Source: Buttiauxella sp. B2 (GTDB lineage Bacteria; Pseudomonadota; Gammaproteobacteria; Enterobacterales; Enterobacteriaceae). From it: a stretch of DNA of 64,000 bases. This document shows, one piece after another, positions 19,984-30,914 of the stretch. Below the pieces are notes generated by a model. The model was not told the origin of the DNA. It saw only the letters and a list, made by a program, of their open reading frames with translations, and ran no database searches. A program made the translations under genes and the position numbers. The stretch spans positions 38,143 to 102,142 of the forward strand of contig NZ_VEXQ01000016.1 in NCBI RefSeq assembly GCF_006376615.1, given 5' to 3'. Position 1 is the first letter of the stretch, and each line of letters starts with the position of its first letter.

Positions 19984-21307
19984 ATGAATGTTGTAGCGGC
20001 CTCTCGACCACCTTATTCTCATGTGTTAAATCGTTGCGAAGCCATATTCCCAACGCCAGCCCTACCATCGCCAGTGCCAGCACATACCAGGCAGGGGCCA
20101 TCGGAGATATGCCCATCAGCATGGTGACAAAGATAGGTGTCAGGCCACCGAAAATGGCATAAGACATATTGTAAGAGAACGAAATGCCGCTAAATCGCAC
20201 TTCCGCCGGAAACGCTCTGACCATCACGTACGGAACAGCACCCACAATTCCGACGCTAAAACCGACCAGCCCATATAAAAAGAACAGGTGCTCGGGATGG
20301 CTTACTGTCAGGTGATAAAACATCCAGCTACAAACAGCCAGCAACAGACTGCCCACGATAAACGTTTTGCTGGCACCAATACGGTCAATAACCAACCCCG
20401 CAACGATACAACCAATACACAACATAATTATCGCAATGCTATTCGCCTGTAGCGTCAGCGCTGGTGCAATGCCCAACTGTTTTTGCAACCATGTTGGCGT
20501 CATTAAAATAACCACGACAATACCCGCCGACAGCAACCAGGTCAGCAGCATGGAAACCACCACTGCTTTTTTATGGTTCGTAATGACTGATTTCAACGGC
20601 AACTCTTCTGCCAGCGCTTTACGTTGCTGCATCTCAATAAAGATTGGCGTCTCTTGCAACCAGCGGCGTAGATACATTGCCACCAGCCCGAAAATACCAC
20701 CGAGGAAGAATGGAATACGCCAGCCGCCATCGTGAATCGCTTGCTGTGTCATCGAGGTATTAATAATGGTGGCAACAACCGAACCCAGCAGAATACCTAC
20801 GGTTAAACCGGCGGTTAACGTGCCGCACGCAATACCGATACGTTTATAAGAAACGTGCTCTGCAACAAATACCCACGCGCCAGGTACTTCACCGCCGATT
20901 GCCGCACCCTGAAGTACACGCATCAAAAGCAGCAATATCGGTGCGGCAATACCGAGCGTTTCGTAGGTTGGCAACATACCAATCGCAAGCGTTGGCAGCG
21001 CCATTAGCAAGATACTCAAAGTGAACATCTTTTTACGACCAACCAGATCACCAAAGTGAGCCATGATAATCCCACCTAACGGACGTGCCAGATAACCCGC
21101 GGCAAAGATGCCGAAAGTTTGTAGCTGACGAAGCCATTCAGGAATATCCGCAGGGAAGAAAAGCGTCCCTACAACGGTTGCGAAGAAAACAAAAATAATG
21201 AAGTCGTAGAATTCGAGAGCACCACCGAGGGCGGCAAGGGTCAGGGTTTTGTAATCCTGACGATTCAGAGGTCTTGTGCGTTGTGTTGCATATAGTTGTT
21301 GTGACAT
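19982..21307 (-). CDS. MFS transporter, metabolite:H+ symporter (MHS) family
   Basis: This 441-residue, 12-helix permease has MHS-type features: an N-terminal LGGALEFYDFIIF helix, ARPLGGIIMAHFGDLVGRKK between helices 2 and 3, and a long central loop. MHS members carry organic acids or osmolytes, for example ProP, KgtP, ShiA and citrate permeases. I chose ATG 21307 because AGG lies six bases upstream; the in-frame TTG farther up lacks support. The gene sits between satP and mog, where E. coli has none, so it is an accessory insertion. The substrate is unknown. Confidence 0.88.
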   Translation of the reverse strand: MSQQLYATQRTRPLNRQDYKTLTLAALGGALEFYDFIIFVFFATVVGTLFFPADIPEWLRQLQTFGIFAAGYLARPLGGIIMAHFGDLVGRKKMFTLSILLMALPTLAIGMLPTYETLGIAAPILLLLMRVLQGAAIGGEVPGAWVFVAEHVSYKRIGIACGTLTAGLTVGILLGSVVATIINTSMTQQAIHDGGWRIPFFLGGIFGLVAMYLRRWLQETPIFIEMQQRKALAEELPLKSVITNHKKAVVVSMLLTWLLSAGIVVVILMTPTWLQKQLGIAPALTLQANSIAIIMLCIGCIVAGLVIDRIGASKTFIVGSLLLAVCSWMFYHLTVSHPEHLFFLYGLVGFSVGIVGAVPYVMVRAFPAEVRFSGISFSYNMSYAIFGGLTPIFVTMLMGISPMAPAWYVLALAMVGLALGIWLRNDLTHENKVVERPLQHS

Positions 21308-21432
21308 AAGAACCTGCGCATAAAGAAGAGTGTGGTTATTAGTTTCCATTTCACTGTAAAGCAAAGCTTACCATATCGAACCCCACTCCACATACCAGAG
21401 CCGCTACATCTTATGTCGCAATCAGCCTATTT

Positions 21433-22020
21433 TTAGGCGTTTATTTCACGGATTGCACTTTTGGGACGAAAAGCTGCTACCACTTTACTGTCTGTCTCGA
21501 TGTAAGGTCCATCCAGAAGCTGTATACAATACGGTACACTCGCAAAGATACCCGGTACTACAACTTTGCCATCAGCGTCTTTGACACCTTCAAGCGTTTC
21601 CTGAATAGACTTAGGTTGCCCTGGTAAATTCAGGATCAACGCTTGCTTACGGATGACGCCCACCTGGCGTGAAAGAATTGCCGTCGGCACAAAGTGCAGG
21701 CTGATTTGGCGCATCTGCTCGCCAAACCCCGGCATTACGCGGTCAGCAATCGCAAGCGTTGCGTCAGGAGTGACATCGCGACGTGCCGGGCCTGTGCCGC
21801 CAGTGCTTAACACCAAATGGCAGGCCATTTCATCCACCAGCTCACACAAAGCTTGTTCGATAAGCGGTTGTTCGTCAGGGATTAAGCGAGTTTCAATCTG
21901 GAAAGGAGTCGTTAAGGTTCGTTCCAGCCAGTCAACAAGCGCCGGAATGCCTTTATCTTGATATACACCGCTTGAAGCGCGGTCAGAGATGGAAACTAAG
22001 CCAATGCGTAAGGTATTCAT
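21433..22020 (-). CDS. mog: Molybdopterin adenylyltransferase
   Basis: This 195-residue protein has exactly the E. coli length. It adenylates molybdopterin to prepare it for Mo insertion by MoeA. The MPT-binding signature is GGTGPARRDVTPDAT, and LNLPGQPKS is the second conserved loop. I chose ATG 22020 (MNTLRIG), since the longer in-frame start adds 14 residues without family support. Confidence 0.96.
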   Translation of the reverse strand: MNTLRIGLVSISDRASSGVYQDKGIPALVDWLERTLTTPFQIETRLIPDEQPLIEQALCELVDEMACHLVLSTGGTGPARRDVTPDATLAIADRVMPGFGEQMRQISLHFVPTAILSRQVGVIRKQALILNLPGQPKSIQETLEGVKDADGKVVVPGIFASVPYCIQLLDGPYIETDSKVVAAFRPKSAIREINA

Positions 22021-22100
22021 ATCATTCCCGGGGAAATCAGCAAACTTAACGGAATGATACACGGCGAAAGGAGTTGCAGACAGGGTGAAAAACTAAAAAT

Positions 22101-22124
22101 CGTGACCGGAAGGCTCCGGTCACG
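22101..22124 (-). terminator. talB terminator
   Basis: The stem CGTGACCGGA/TCCGGTCACG is followed on the - strand by ATTTTTAG, just after the talB stop. Confidence 0.85.
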
Positions 22125-22131
22125 CCAATGA

Positions 22132-23085
22132 TTACAGCAGGTCGCCGATCATTTTTTCCAGTTTTTCCTGGTCGATAGCAAACTTACGGATGCCATCAGC
22201 CAGTTTATCAACGGCCATTGGATCCTGGTTGTGGCTCCACAGGAACTGGGATTCAGTCATACGGTCTGGGCGTGCTTTGACTTCACCGGTGTAAGACAGT
22301 TTACGCTCAACCGCGCCTTCGCTTTCAGCCAGCTCTTTGAGCAGAGGAGGAGCGATAGTCAGACGGTCACAGCCTGCCAGTTCGATAATCTCGCCCACGT
22401 TACGGAAGCTTGCTCCCATAACGACAGTCTCGTAGCCGTGTTGCTTGTAGTACTGGTAGATTTCAGAAACAGAAACCACGCCTGGATCTTCCTGTGGCGC
22501 GTACTCTTTCTTATCAGTATTCGCTTTGTACCAGTCGAGGATACGGCCTACGAACGGAGAAATCAGGAACACGCCAGCTTCAGCACAAGCACGCGCCTGA
22601 GCGAAGGAGAACAGCAGAGTCAGGTTACAGTTGATGCCTTCTTTTTCCAGCTGCTCAGCAGCACAGATACCCTGCCAGGTAGAAGCCAGTTTGATCAAGA
22701 TACGGTCATTGCTGATACCCGCATCGTTGTACATTTTGATAAGACGTTTTGCTTTAGTGATGCTGGCATTGGTGTCATAAGACAGACGCGCATCCACTTC
22801 AGTAGAGATACGGCCTGGGATCAGTTTGAGGATTTCCAGACCAATATTCACCGCCAGTTTGTCAGTCGCATCCACAACTTGTTGTGCACGATCGCTGCTC
22901 TGCTCACGCGCCCAGGCAACCGCATCATCAATCAGTTTGCGGTATTCAGGGATCTGCGCAGCATTCAGGATCAGAGATGGGTTAGTGGTAGCATCTTGCG
23001 GTTGATACAGCTTCATTGCCGCAATATCCCCGGTGTCCGCAACAACTGTGGTTAGCTGACGCAGGGAGGTCAATTTATCCGTCAT
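22132..23085 (-). CDS. talB: Transaldolase B
   Basis: This 317-residue enzyme is the same length as E. coli TalB. It moves a dihydroxyacetone unit between sugar phosphates in the non-oxidative pentose phosphate pathway. The Schiff-base lysine is Lys132 in RILIKLAST. Asp17 and Glu96 are the acid/base residues. The gene is divergent from yaaJ, with a 215-base gap holding both promoters. Confidence 0.97.
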   Translation of the reverse strand: MTDKLTSLRQLTTVVADTGDIAAMKLYQPQDATTNPSLILNAAQIPEYRKLIDDAVAWAREQSSDRAQQVVDATDKLAVNIGLEILKLIPGRISTEVDARLSYDTNASITKAKRLIKMYNDAGISNDRILIKLASTWQGICAAEQLEKEGINCNLTLLFSFAQARACAEAGVFLISPFVGRILDWYKANTDKKEYAPQEDPGVVSVSEIYQYYKQHGYETVVMGASFRNVGEIIELAGCDRLTIAPPLLKELAESEGAVERKLSYTGEVKARPDRMTESQFLWSHNQDPMAVDKLADGIRKFAIDQEKLEKMIGDLL

Positions 23086-23300
23086 GATAGTGTTTCTCTT
23101 AGATGTAACTTGTTAGGGGGATGTAACCGGTCTGGCTTGATGATATCACGACGCAAAACAGGTGCAACCGCAGTAATACATCAGCATGAACTGAACGCGG
23201 AAGTGATAAATAACGTATATTATTTGTCTGCAATCTAAAGGAACACGCGCGGACAGCGCTAATTAACTGTGCTCACAACACAGACAAACGAGGGATGTTA

Positions 23301-24746
23301 ATGGCAGATTTTTTTCTGTTTATCAACGAGATACTTTGGGGTTCAGTCCTCATTTATTTATTAGTCGGGGCGGGTCTCTGGTTCACCTGGCGATGCGGCT
23401 TTGTACAATTTCGCTACCTGACTCAACTACGCAGCATAATTCTGTCGAATAAAAGCGGCGATTCTTCCGGACTTTCCTCATTCCAGGCACTTTGCACAAG
23501 TCTTGCTGCACGCGTCGGCAGCGGTAACCTTTCAGGTGTGGCACTTGCCCTGACTCTCGGTGGCCCTGGTGCTATTTTCTGGATGTGGGTGGTTGCTATG
23601 CTAGGTATGGCGACATCCTTTGCTGAATGCTCCCTTGCTCAGCTTTATAAAACCCGCGATAGCGAAGGCAATTATCGTGGCGGCCCAGCCTGGTATATGG
23701 AACGTGGTCTAGGAATGCGCTGGATGGGCGTGATGTTCTCCGTCTTCCTGATGCTGGCCTTTGGTTTGATTTTCAACGCGGTGCAAGCGAATTCAATTGC
23801 CAGTGCAGTCAACCATGCTTTCGGCATCCCTAAAACCTGGATTGGTATTAGTCTTGTAGCCCTGACAGCAAGCGTCATATGGGGCGGAATGCGTGGCACC
23901 GCGCGTATATCCCAATGGTTAGTACCTTTTATGGCGCTTATCTGGGTGTTGATGAGTCTGGTGGTGATGGCGATGAATATCGAACGCCTGCCCGAGGTTG
24001 TTTCTTTGGTCTTCAAAAGTGCATTTGGCTGGAAAGAAGCCGCATCAGGTGCCATTGGATTCACCATTAGCCAGGCGATCACTACCGGTTTCCAGCGCGG
24101 TATGTTCTCCAACGAAGCGGGGATGGGATCTTCTCCTAATGCCGCCGCAGCGGCGGCAACCTGGCCTCCACACCCTGCATCACAAGGGCTGGTGCAGATG
24201 TTTGGTGTGCTGATCGATACGATGATCATCTGTTCAGCAACGGCAGGAATTATTCTTTTCTCGGGGATTCTGGACACACCTCATCCGCAGATGAATGGCA
24301 TCACTTTAGTTCAACAAGCGCTTAGCAGTGTGGTTGGCTCATGGGGAACTGGGTTCATCGCCCTGATTGTAATGCTTTTTGCATTCACATCGATTGTCGC
24401 CAATTATGCGTACGCTGAAAACAATTTGCTGTTTATACAACGGAAAAACCCTTTTGCCACCGTGCTATTCCGTTGCCTGGCGCTGGTAATGGTCATGTTT
24501 GGAACCCTTTCGCCATTACCGCTGGTCTGGCAGATGGCGGATGTGGCGATGGCGTTTATGGCTGTTACTAATCTCACGGCAATTCTACTGCTTTCTCCTA
24601 TCGCCAGGGATCTCAGTACCGATTACTTACGCCAGCTGCGACTCGGTGTTACACCAGTTTTCGATCCTAACCGTTTTCCAGAAATTAAGAGCCAACTGGA
24701 ACCGGGAATTTGGGACAATCCTAAGCCCCCTGAAACCAAACGCTAA
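23301..24746 (+). CDS. yaaJ: Na+:alanine/glycine symporter, AGCS family
   Basis: This membrane protein of about 481 residues carries the AGCS signatures SFQALCTSLAARVGSGNLSGVA, GGPGA.FWMW, and SNEAGMGSSPNAAAAA, each written here only in part. It matches E. coli YaaJ in sequence and gene position. Two in-frame ATGs are close together. GAGGG touches the first (23295) and lies six bases before the second (23301), so I use 23301, which also matches the E. coli N-terminus (M-A/P-DFF). It likely imports small neutral amino acids with Na+. Confidence 0.92.
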   Translation: MADFFLFINEILWGSVLIYLLVGAGLWFTWRCGFVQFRYLTQLRSIILSNKSGDSSGLSSFQALCTSLAARVGSGNLSGVALALTLGGPGAIFWMWVVAMLGMATSFAECSLAQLYKTRDSEGNYRGGPAWYMERGLGMRWMGVMFSVFLMLAFGLIFNAVQANSIASAVNHAFGIPKTWIGISLVALTASVIWGGMRGTARISQWLVPFMALIWVLMSLVVMAMNIERLPEVVSLVFKSAFGWKEAASGAIGFTISQAITTGFQRGMFSNEAGMGSSPNAAAAAATWPPHPASQGLVQMFGVLIDTMIICSATAGIILFSGILDTPHPQMNGITLVQQALSSVVGSWGTGFIALIVMLFAFTSIVANYAYAENNLLFIQRKNPFATVLFRCLALVMVMFGTLSPLPLVWQMADVAMAFMAVTNLTAILLLSPIARDLSTDYLRQLRLGVTPVFDPNRFPEIKSQLEPGIWDNPKPPETKR

Positions 24747-24815
24747 TCGCAACCATTGGCGGATTCTTTCAGTGAATTTGCTAAAGTAGCAGCTAAAAAT
24801 CGGCAAGGAACAGAT

Positions 24816-25589
24816 ATGCTAATTCTAATTTCACCTGCAAAAACACTGGATTATCAAAGCGATCTCCCTACCGATCGTTACACACAACCCGAACTGTTGG
24901 ATTATTCGCAGCAGTTGATTGCGGTGGCACGCAAGCTTAGTGCGCCGCAAATATCGTCACTGATGCATATCAGCGACAAACTCGCTTCGCTGAACGAAAC
25001 ACGTTTTCACGAATGGCATCCTGACTTCACACCACAAAACGCGCGTCAGGCAATTCTGGCATTTAAAGGTGATGTGTATACGGGATTACAGGCTGATGAA
25101 TTCAGTGATGCGGATTTCGAATTTGCCCAACAGCATTTACGAATGCTTTCCGGGTTATATGGCGTGTTGCGCCCGCTCGACCTGATGCAGCCTTATCGGC
25201 TGGAGATGGGCATTAAGCTTGAGAACACGAAGGGTAAAGATCTGTATCACTTCTGGGGCGATACCATCACCGAGAAACTAAACCAGGTGCTGGCAGCACA
25301 GGGCAACAACATCGTGATTAATCTGGCTTCAGATGAGTACTTCAAATCAGTGAAGCCAAAAAAGCTCAATGCTGAAATCATCAAGCCGGTGTTTCTTGAT
25401 GAGAAGAATGACAAATTTAAAGTCATCAGTTTCTACGCCAAGAAAGCTCGAGGTTTGATGAGCCGTTACATCATTGAAAATCGACTCACCAAGCCTGAAC
25501 AACTGCTCGGTTTTAACACCGATGGCTATATCTTTGATGAAGCGGCTTCCGGCAAGCATGAGCTGATATTCAAGCGTCACGAGCAGTAA
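24816..25589 (+). CDS. yaaA: Peroxide-stress protein YaaA
   Basis: This 257-residue UPF0246-family protein has the conserved start [13 protein letters not shown] and the [14 protein letters not shown] motif (here [11 protein letters not shown]). In E. coli it is OxyR-induced and lowers free iron during hydrogen peroxide stress. AAGGAA at 24805-24810 precedes the ATG; a longer in-frame start has no family support. The gene lies 69 bases after yaaJ. Confidence 0.95.
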   Translation: MLILISPAKTLDYQSDLPTDRYTQPELLDYSQQLIAVARKLSAPQISSLMHISDKLASLNETRFHEWHPDFTPQNARQAILAFKGDVYTGLQADEFSDADFEFAQQHLRMLSGLYGVLRPLDLMQPYRLEMGIKLENTKGKDLYHFWGDTITEKLNQVLAAQGNNIVINLASDEYFKSVKPKKLNAEIIKPVFLDEKNDKFKVISFYAKKARGLMSRYIIENRLTKPEQLLGFNTDGYIFDEAASGKHELIFKRHEQ

Positions 25590-25596
25590 AACGAAC

Positions 25597-25621
25597 AAGG
25601 CGGGTAAGATTTACCCGCCTT
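25597..25621. terminator. yaaA/yaaX convergent terminator
   Basis: The inverted repeat AAGGCGGGTAA/TTACCCGCCTT has a three-base loop and lies between the convergent yaaA and yaaX. Confidence 0.8.
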
Positions 25622-25625
25622 AAAA

Positions 25626-25934
25626 TTAGTGATGTTTCCATTTATCGCCGTGATTACCATTATCGTGATGGTCTTTATCATGATGGCCGTTGTCGTGGTG
25701 TTCATCACGATGCTCGTCATGATGGTCATGCTGATGCCATCTATTTTCACGCCATTCGTAATGATCGTCCCACCAACCCCGGTCGCGCCAGTGGCCGCCA
25801 TCCCAGTAGTTGCCATTATGGTCCTGATCGCCAATTTGTAATTTTACCGCCGGTATAAGCGTAATTTCTGAAGCCTGCGCAGCAAGCGGAGTGATAACCA
25901 GAATTGATAAAGCCAGAATCATTGATTTCAACAT
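25626..25934 (-). CDS. yaaX: DUF2502 secreted protein with His/Asp-rich tail
   Basis: This 102-residue protein begins with a Sec signal peptide (about residues 1-21, cleavage near AAQA-SEIT). It then has the DUF2502 core [19 protein letters not shown]...[13 protein letters not shown], given here in part. Position between thrC and yaaA and the core sequence match E. coli yaaX. The last 36 residues hold 14 His and 10 Asp/Glu, while my recollection of the E. coli tail is His/Pro/Lys-rich. A periplasmic metal-binding or buffering role is plausible but unproven. Confidence 0.88.
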   Translation of the reverse strand: MLKSMILALSILVITPLAAQASEITLIPAVKLQIGDQDHNGNYWDGGHWRDRGWWDDHYEWRENRWHQHDHHDEHRDEHHDNGHHDKDHHDNGNHGDKWKHH

Positions 25935-26110
25935 AAGTTACTCCTTACTGCATTCATGCCCGTTATGGGCCGTTGAAGAAAGATTATGCCGAATGACATA
26001 GGGTTGTTATTCTCCGCAATCCGAATCTATAACCTACCGCATTTTATGAGAATTCCTACTTTTTCTCTCCTTGTTTCCTGCACATTTCCTCCATGATTCA
26101 GGCGTAAAAA

Positions 26111-26130
26111 AACCACTCCGTAGAGTGGTT
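26111..26130 (-). terminator. thr operon terminator
   Basis: The stem AACCACTC/GAGTGGTT is followed on the - strand by seven T, 20 bases after thrC. Confidence 0.88.
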
Positions 26131-26149
26131 TAAAGAAATACTAAACCCT

Positions 26150-27436
26150 TTACGCTTTGCTCATCATAAATTCACGCAGCGCGGAAAAATCTGCTGGCAG
26201 ATTATGGGAAAGCAGCGGTAAATCAGCGCGTTCAGCAAGCTCGGCTGGCAACGGCAGAGTTTCACCGAGGATCTCTTCCACGCTTTCTTTAAATTTCGCC
26301 GGATGTGCAGTTCCCAGGAACAGGCCATATTCCCCCGGCTGGAGCTGATCACGTAGCGCACGATAGGCAATGGCCGCGTGCGGTTCAGAAACGTAACCCA
26401 CTGCTTTGAGCTCTCGCATGGTGGTTTTAGTGGTTTCGTCAGTCACTGTCGCATAACCGAGATCGGTCAAACGCCAAATCTTACGACGGAACAGTTCTTC
26501 CACACGTGGCCAATTGTTTGGCTGGCTAACATCCATGGCGTTAGAAAGCGTGGCAACCGTCGTTTTCGGCGCCCATTCCCCGTTGGTTAAGAAGCGCGGC
26601 ACAGTGTCGTTAGCGTTAGTCGCAGCAATGAAACGTTTGATTGGCAAACCGAGCGATTTTGCCAACAGGCCAGCCGTTAAATCACCGAAGTTACCGCTTG
26701 GTACGGAAACCACCAGTTGATTACGCGCTTCCTGCGGCAGTTGTGCAACGGCTTCAAAGTAGTAGCAAATTTGTGCCAGCAAACGGCTGATGTTAATGGA
26801 GTTGGCTGAATTTAATCCCAGAGCTACTTTCAGCTCTTCGTCGTCAAACGCCTGTTTCACCAGCGCCTGGCAGGCATCGAAATCACCGTCGATGGCAACA
26901 GTTTCAATATTGCCACCCAGCGTACAGAACAGTTTCTCTTGCAGCGGGCTGATTTTTCCTCGTGGGTACAGAATCACCACGCGCACGTTTTTCAGACCAT
27001 AGAAGGCATGTGCCACAGCCGCACCGGTATCACCGGAGGTGGCCGTCAGGATCGTAACTGGTTTGTCGCCGCTAATATGAGTGAGCATCTGCGCCATAAA
27101 GCGCCCGCCAAAATCTTTAAACGCCAGCGTTGGACCATGGAACAGCTCAAGACAACCGATGTCCGGCTCAACGTTTTTGACCGGAGCCGGGAATGCGAAT
27201 GCTGCGCGCACACGCTCCTGGAGGATTTCTGGTGAAATCTCATCACCGATAAAAGCAGACAAAATTTTGCTACTGCGCGAGACGAAATCCATCTTCAACA
27301 TTTCGTCGATTTCAGTCAGTTCAAACTCTGGCAAGTCATGTGGAAAAAACAGCCCTTGCTGTTTACCCAAGCCCTGCACAATCGCTTGGGCAAAGTTGAC
27401 CTGCTCGTTATGATCTTTAAGGTTATACAGTTTCAT
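26150..27436 (-). CDS. thrC: Threonine synthase
   Basis: This 428-residue PLP enzyme converts O-phosphohomoserine to threonine. Lys107 in LAFKDFGGRF binds PLP, and SGDTGAA and SVPSGNFGD are phosphate-binding loops. It starts three bases after thrB ends. Confidence 0.98.
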   Translation of the reverse strand: MKLYNLKDHNEQVNFAQAIVQGLGKQQGLFFPHDLPEFELTEIDEMLKMDFVSRSSKILSAFIGDEISPEILQERVRAAFAFPAPVKNVEPDIGCLELFHGPTLAFKDFGGRFMAQMLTHISGDKPVTILTATSGDTGAAVAHAFYGLKNVRVVILYPRGKISPLQEKLFCTLGGNIETVAIDGDFDACQALVKQAFDDEELKVALGLNSANSINISRLLAQICYYFEAVAQLPQEARNQLVVSVPSGNFGDLTAGLLAKSLGLPIKRFIAATNANDTVPRFLTNGEWAPKTTVATLSNAMDVSQPNNWPRVEELFRRKIWRLTDLGYATVTDETTKTTMRELKAVGYVSEPHAAIAYRALRDQLQPGEYGLFLGTAHPAKFKESVEEILGETLPLPAELAERADLPLLSHNLPADFSALREFMMSKA

Positions 27437-27439
27437 GCG

Positions 27440-28369
27440 TTATCCCAAAACTCGTGCGCCCGCCGTGTCCAGACGGCAAATATGTACAAAACCTTCCTGG
27501 TTTTGCAAATAATGTTGGCTAAGCCAGTCAGCCACGCGTTGTGCGGTATCAGTGTTATCGCACAGCGCAAAGAGAGTTGGGCCGGAACCCGAAATACCAC
27601 TCGCCACAGCGCCGATATCCGCTGCGGCCTGGCGTGCTTCATTAAAGCGTGGCAGCAATTTAGCGCGGTAAGGCTCGGCGATAACATCACGCATCAGTTT
27701 TGCTGCAAGCTGTGGCTGGCGAGTGTGACATGCGTGAATAAAGCCAGCCAGATGGCGGCCGTGGCTGATGCAATCCTGGCGACGATACTGTGCCGGAAGA
27801 ATAGCGCGAGCTTCTGCGGTAGAAACTTTAATCCCTGGATATGCCAGTACCCACAGCCACTCATCAAAGCCCGGTACAGACTGGCTGATGATGCCATTTT
27901 CTTCAATCATCAACTGCATACCGCCCAAAAAACATGGCGCGACGTTATCGTAGTGAACGCTGCCTGAAATGCGCCCTTCCAGCTCGCCCATCAGGCTCAG
28001 TAAGCGTGTGTCGCTCAGTGGTTTCCCGCAATATTCGTTCATCGCCATTAACCCGGCAACCACTGAGCAAGCACTCGATCCCAAACCGGAACCAATCGGC
28101 ATGCTTTTTTCCAACGTCATCGCCACAGGGATGTTTTTGCCGATTTCCTGGCAGAAGCGCTCCCAGCATTGATAAACAATGTTCTCACGTGGATCCGGTG
28201 GCAATTTGCTGGCAAAGCGGCCAATGTTGTTCAAACTAAAGGTGTCTGCCGCAACGACCGTCACATAATCCCCAAGCAAGGAGCCATCAATAGGCGAAAC
28301 TGCCGCCCCCAGTACATCAAACCCGACGCTCATATTGGCACTGGAAGCCGGGGCATATACTTTAACCAT
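27440..28369 (-). CDS. thrB: Homoserine kinase
   Basis: This 309-residue GHMP kinase phosphorylates homoserine. The ATP-binding loop is [11 protein letters not shown] at about 91-101, the N-terminal GHMP motif is [15 protein letters not shown], and a C-terminal [10 protein letters not shown] completes the family set. It lies one base after thrA. Confidence 0.98.
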   Translation of the reverse strand: MVKVYAPASSANMSVGFDVLGAAVSPIDGSLLGDYVTVVAADTFSLNNIGRFASKLPPDPRENIVYQCWERFCQEIGKNIPVAMTLEKSMPIGSGLGSSACSVVAGLMAMNEYCGKPLSDTRLLSLMGELEGRISGSVHYDNVAPCFLGGMQLMIEENGIISQSVPGFDEWLWVLAYPGIKVSTAEARAILPAQYRRQDCISHGRHLAGFIHACHTRQPQLAAKLMRDVIAEPYRAKLLPRFNEARQAAADIGAVASGISGSGPTLFALCDNTDTAQRVADWLSQHYLQNQEGFVHICRLDTAGARVLG

Positions 28370-28370
28370 C

Positions 28371-30833
28371 TTAAACTCCTAACTTCCATGACAAAGTGCG
28401 CAATAAATCGGCGAAAACACCGGCAGCAGTCACATCGTTTCCTGCTCCGTAGCCGCGCAGAACTAACGGTAACGGCTGATAATAGTGGCTGGAGAAGGCC
28501 AGAGCATTTTCACCGTTTTTAACTTTATACAGTGGGTCGTTACCATCAACAGCATCAATTTTAACTAAACAGCTACCGTCAGCTTCAATGACGCCAACAT
28601 AACGCAGCACTTTTCCTTCGTCGCGGGCTTTTGCCACACGAGCTGAAAACTCATCATCCAGCTGTGGCAAACGCGCCATAAATGATTCGACATCACCGGT
28701 GGAATCAAACGATTCGGGCAAGACGGGCTCGATAACAATATCGGAAAGCTCAAAATTGCTACCGGTTTCACGAGCCAAAATCAGTAACTTACGTGCGACA
28801 TCCATGCCGGAAAGGTCATCACGCGGATCAGGCTCGGTGTATCCCATTTCGCGGGCCACCCTGGTAGCTTCTGACAGGTTCATGCCTTCATCAAGTTTGC
28901 CAAAGATAAACGATAGTGAACCGGAGAGAACACCAGAAAAACGTTGTAATTCGTCACCCGCATTCAACAAATTTTGCAGGTTTTCTATAACCGGCAGGCC
29001 CGCGCCTACGTTGGTGTCGTAAAGAAATTTACGACGTGATTTTGCCGCAGCATTACGCATCTGGTGGTAGTAATTCATGGTGGAAGTATTCGCCTTCTTG
29101 TTCGGCGTCACCACGTGGAAACCCTCCCCCAGAAAGTCAGCATACTGATCGGCAACCGCCTGGCTGGAAGTACAGTCCACAATCACCGGGTTTAACAGGT
29201 GATATTCTTTCACCAGGCGAATCAGACGCCCAAGATTAAAAGGCTCTTTCGCCGCTGCCAGTTCTTCTTGCCAGTTATCCAGATTCAGGCCGTGGATATT
29301 GGTCAGCAGGGCTTTCGAATTCGCAATACCGCATACGCGCAAATCGATATGCTTTTGCTTCAGCCACGCCTGCTGGCGTTTCACCTGCTCAACCAATGCC
29401 GCACCTACGCCGCCCACACCAATCAGGAAGACTTCGATAACCTGGTCAGTATTGAACAGCATCTGATGGGTGACACGCACACCAGTTGTCGCATCATCAT
29501 TGCTGACCACAACGGAAATTGAACGCTCAGAAGAACCTTGTGCGATTGCCACGATGTTGATGTTGGCACGCGCTAATGCGGCAAAGAACTTGGCAGAAAT
29601 GCCGCGTAGAGTACGCATACCATCACCGACTACAGAAATTATCGCCAGATGCTCCATGATAGCCAGCGGCTCGAGCAGCCCTTCTTTCAGCTCGAGATAG
29701 AATTCATCACCCATCGCACGGCGAGCGCGAACACAATCAGCCTGCGGGACGCAGAAACTGATGCTGTATTCAGAAGATGACTGAGTAATCAGCACCACCG
29801 AAATTCCAGCACGAGACATCGCAGCAAACACTCGAGCAGCCATGCCAACCATGCCTTTCATGCCAGGGCCTGAAACGTTGAACATCGCCATATTATTCAG
29901 GTTGGTGATGCCTTTGACCGCCAGACCATCTTCGTCACTTTCTGCACCAATTAAGGTACCGGGCGCTTGTGGATTGCCGGTATTTTTAATCAGGCAAGGG
30001 ATTTGGAACTGAGCGATTGGGGTAATGGTGCGCGGGTGGAGAACTTTGGCGCCGAAGTAAGAAAGCTCCATCGCTTCCTGATACGACATTGATTTCAACA
30101 ACCTGGCATCAGGAACCTGGCGTGGATCGCAGGTATAAACACCGTCAACGTCGGTCCAGATCTCACAACAGTCCGCACGCAAGCAAGCGGCCAGTACGGC
30201 GGCTGAATAGTCAGATCCGTTACGTCCTAATACCACTAATTCGCCTTTGTCATTCCCGGCAGTAAAGCCTGCCATCAGGATCATATGGTCAGCTGGAATG
30301 CGGCTGGCAGCGATGCGGCGAGTGGACTCAGTAATATCTACAGTGGACTCAAGGTAATGCCCAACGGCGAGGAGTTTTTCTACTGGATTGATAACCGTCA
30401 CGTTGTGCCCGCGAGCTTTGAGCAATTCAGACATGATGGCGATAGACAATTTTTCACCACGGCAAATGATGGTGGCGTTGATGCTATCCGGGCATTGGCC
30501 CAACAGGCTGATGCCATGCAAGACATGCTTTAGCTGGGAAAACTCCTGCTCAACAAATGTTTTGAGCTGTGCGAGAGGTAAACCTGGCTGTGCTTCTGCA
30601 AGGCCATTGAGGAGTTCGCTAAAGATACGCTCTGCGTCGCTGATATTCGGTACAGCGTCCTGGCCACCTATGGTTTTTTCAATCATGGCAACGAGGTGAT
30701 TGGTAATTTTCGCTGGAGCAGATAGCACGGTTGCGACCTGCCCCTGTTTGGCATTGCTTTCCAGGATGTCGGCTACGCGAAGAAAACGCTCCGCATTTGC
30801 CACTGAAGTACCACCGAATTTCAACACTCGCAT
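28371..30833 (-). CDS. thrA: Bifunctional aspartokinase I/homoserine dehydrogenase I
   Basis: This 820-residue fusion has exactly the E. coli length. The N-terminal aspartokinase shows KFGGTSV at 5-11. A pair of ACT domains in the middle binds threonine for feedback inhibition. The C-terminal homoserine dehydrogenase shows the NAD(P) loop [10 protein letters not shown] and [11 protein letters not shown]. It catalyses the first and third steps from aspartate to threonine. It is expressed from the attenuated thrL leader. Confidence 0.99.
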   Translation of the reverse strand: MRVLKFGGTSVANAERFLRVADILESNAKQGQVATVLSAPAKITNHLVAMIEKTIGGQDAVPNISDAERIFSELLNGLAEAQPGLPLAQLKTFVEQEFSQLKHVLHGISLLGQCPDSINATIICRGEKLSIAIMSELLKARGHNVTVINPVEKLLAVGHYLESTVDITESTRRIAASRIPADHMILMAGFTAGNDKGELVVLGRNGSDYSAAVLAACLRADCCEIWTDVDGVYTCDPRQVPDARLLKSMSYQEAMELSYFGAKVLHPRTITPIAQFQIPCLIKNTGNPQAPGTLIGAESDEDGLAVKGITNLNNMAMFNVSGPGMKGMVGMAARVFAAMSRAGISVVLITQSSSEYSISFCVPQADCVRARRAMGDEFYLELKEGLLEPLAIMEHLAIISVVGDGMRTLRGISAKFFAALARANINIVAIAQGSSERSISVVVSNDDATTGVRVTHQMLFNTDQVIEVFLIGVGGVGAALVEQVKRQQAWLKQKHIDLRVCGIANSKALLTNIHGLNLDNWQEELAAAKEPFNLGRLIRLVKEYHLLNPVIVDCTSSQAVADQYADFLGEGFHVVTPNKKANTSTMNYYHQMRNAAAKSRRKFLYDTNVGAGLPVIENLQNLLNAGDELQRFSGVLSGSLSFIFGKLDEGMNLSEATRVAREMGYTEPDPRDDLSGMDVARKLLILARETGSNFELSDIVIEPVLPESFDSTGDVESFMARLPQLDDEFSARVAKARDEGKVLRYVGVIEADGSCLVKIDAVDGNDPLYKVKNGENALAFSSHYYQPLPLVLRGYGAGNDVTAAGVFADLLRTLSWKLGV

Positions 30834-30860
30834 TTGTTATTACCCTTGAGTTTTAAGTCC

Positions 30861-30897
30861 AAAAAAAAGCCCGCACTATTTAGGTGCGGGCTTTTTT
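30861..30897 (-). terminator. thr attenuator
   Basis: The stem GCCCGCAC/GTGCGGGC has a seven-base loop and a run of eight T on the - strand, placed between thrL and thrA. It is the attenuator that forms when the ribosome does not stall in thrL. Confidence 0.95.
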
Positions 30898-30914
30898 CGT
30901 TTTTCCTGTATGCG

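Noticed and set aside
22231..23055. 274-codon open frame opposite talB
   Set aside because: Lies inside talB and has no family features; an antisense shadow.
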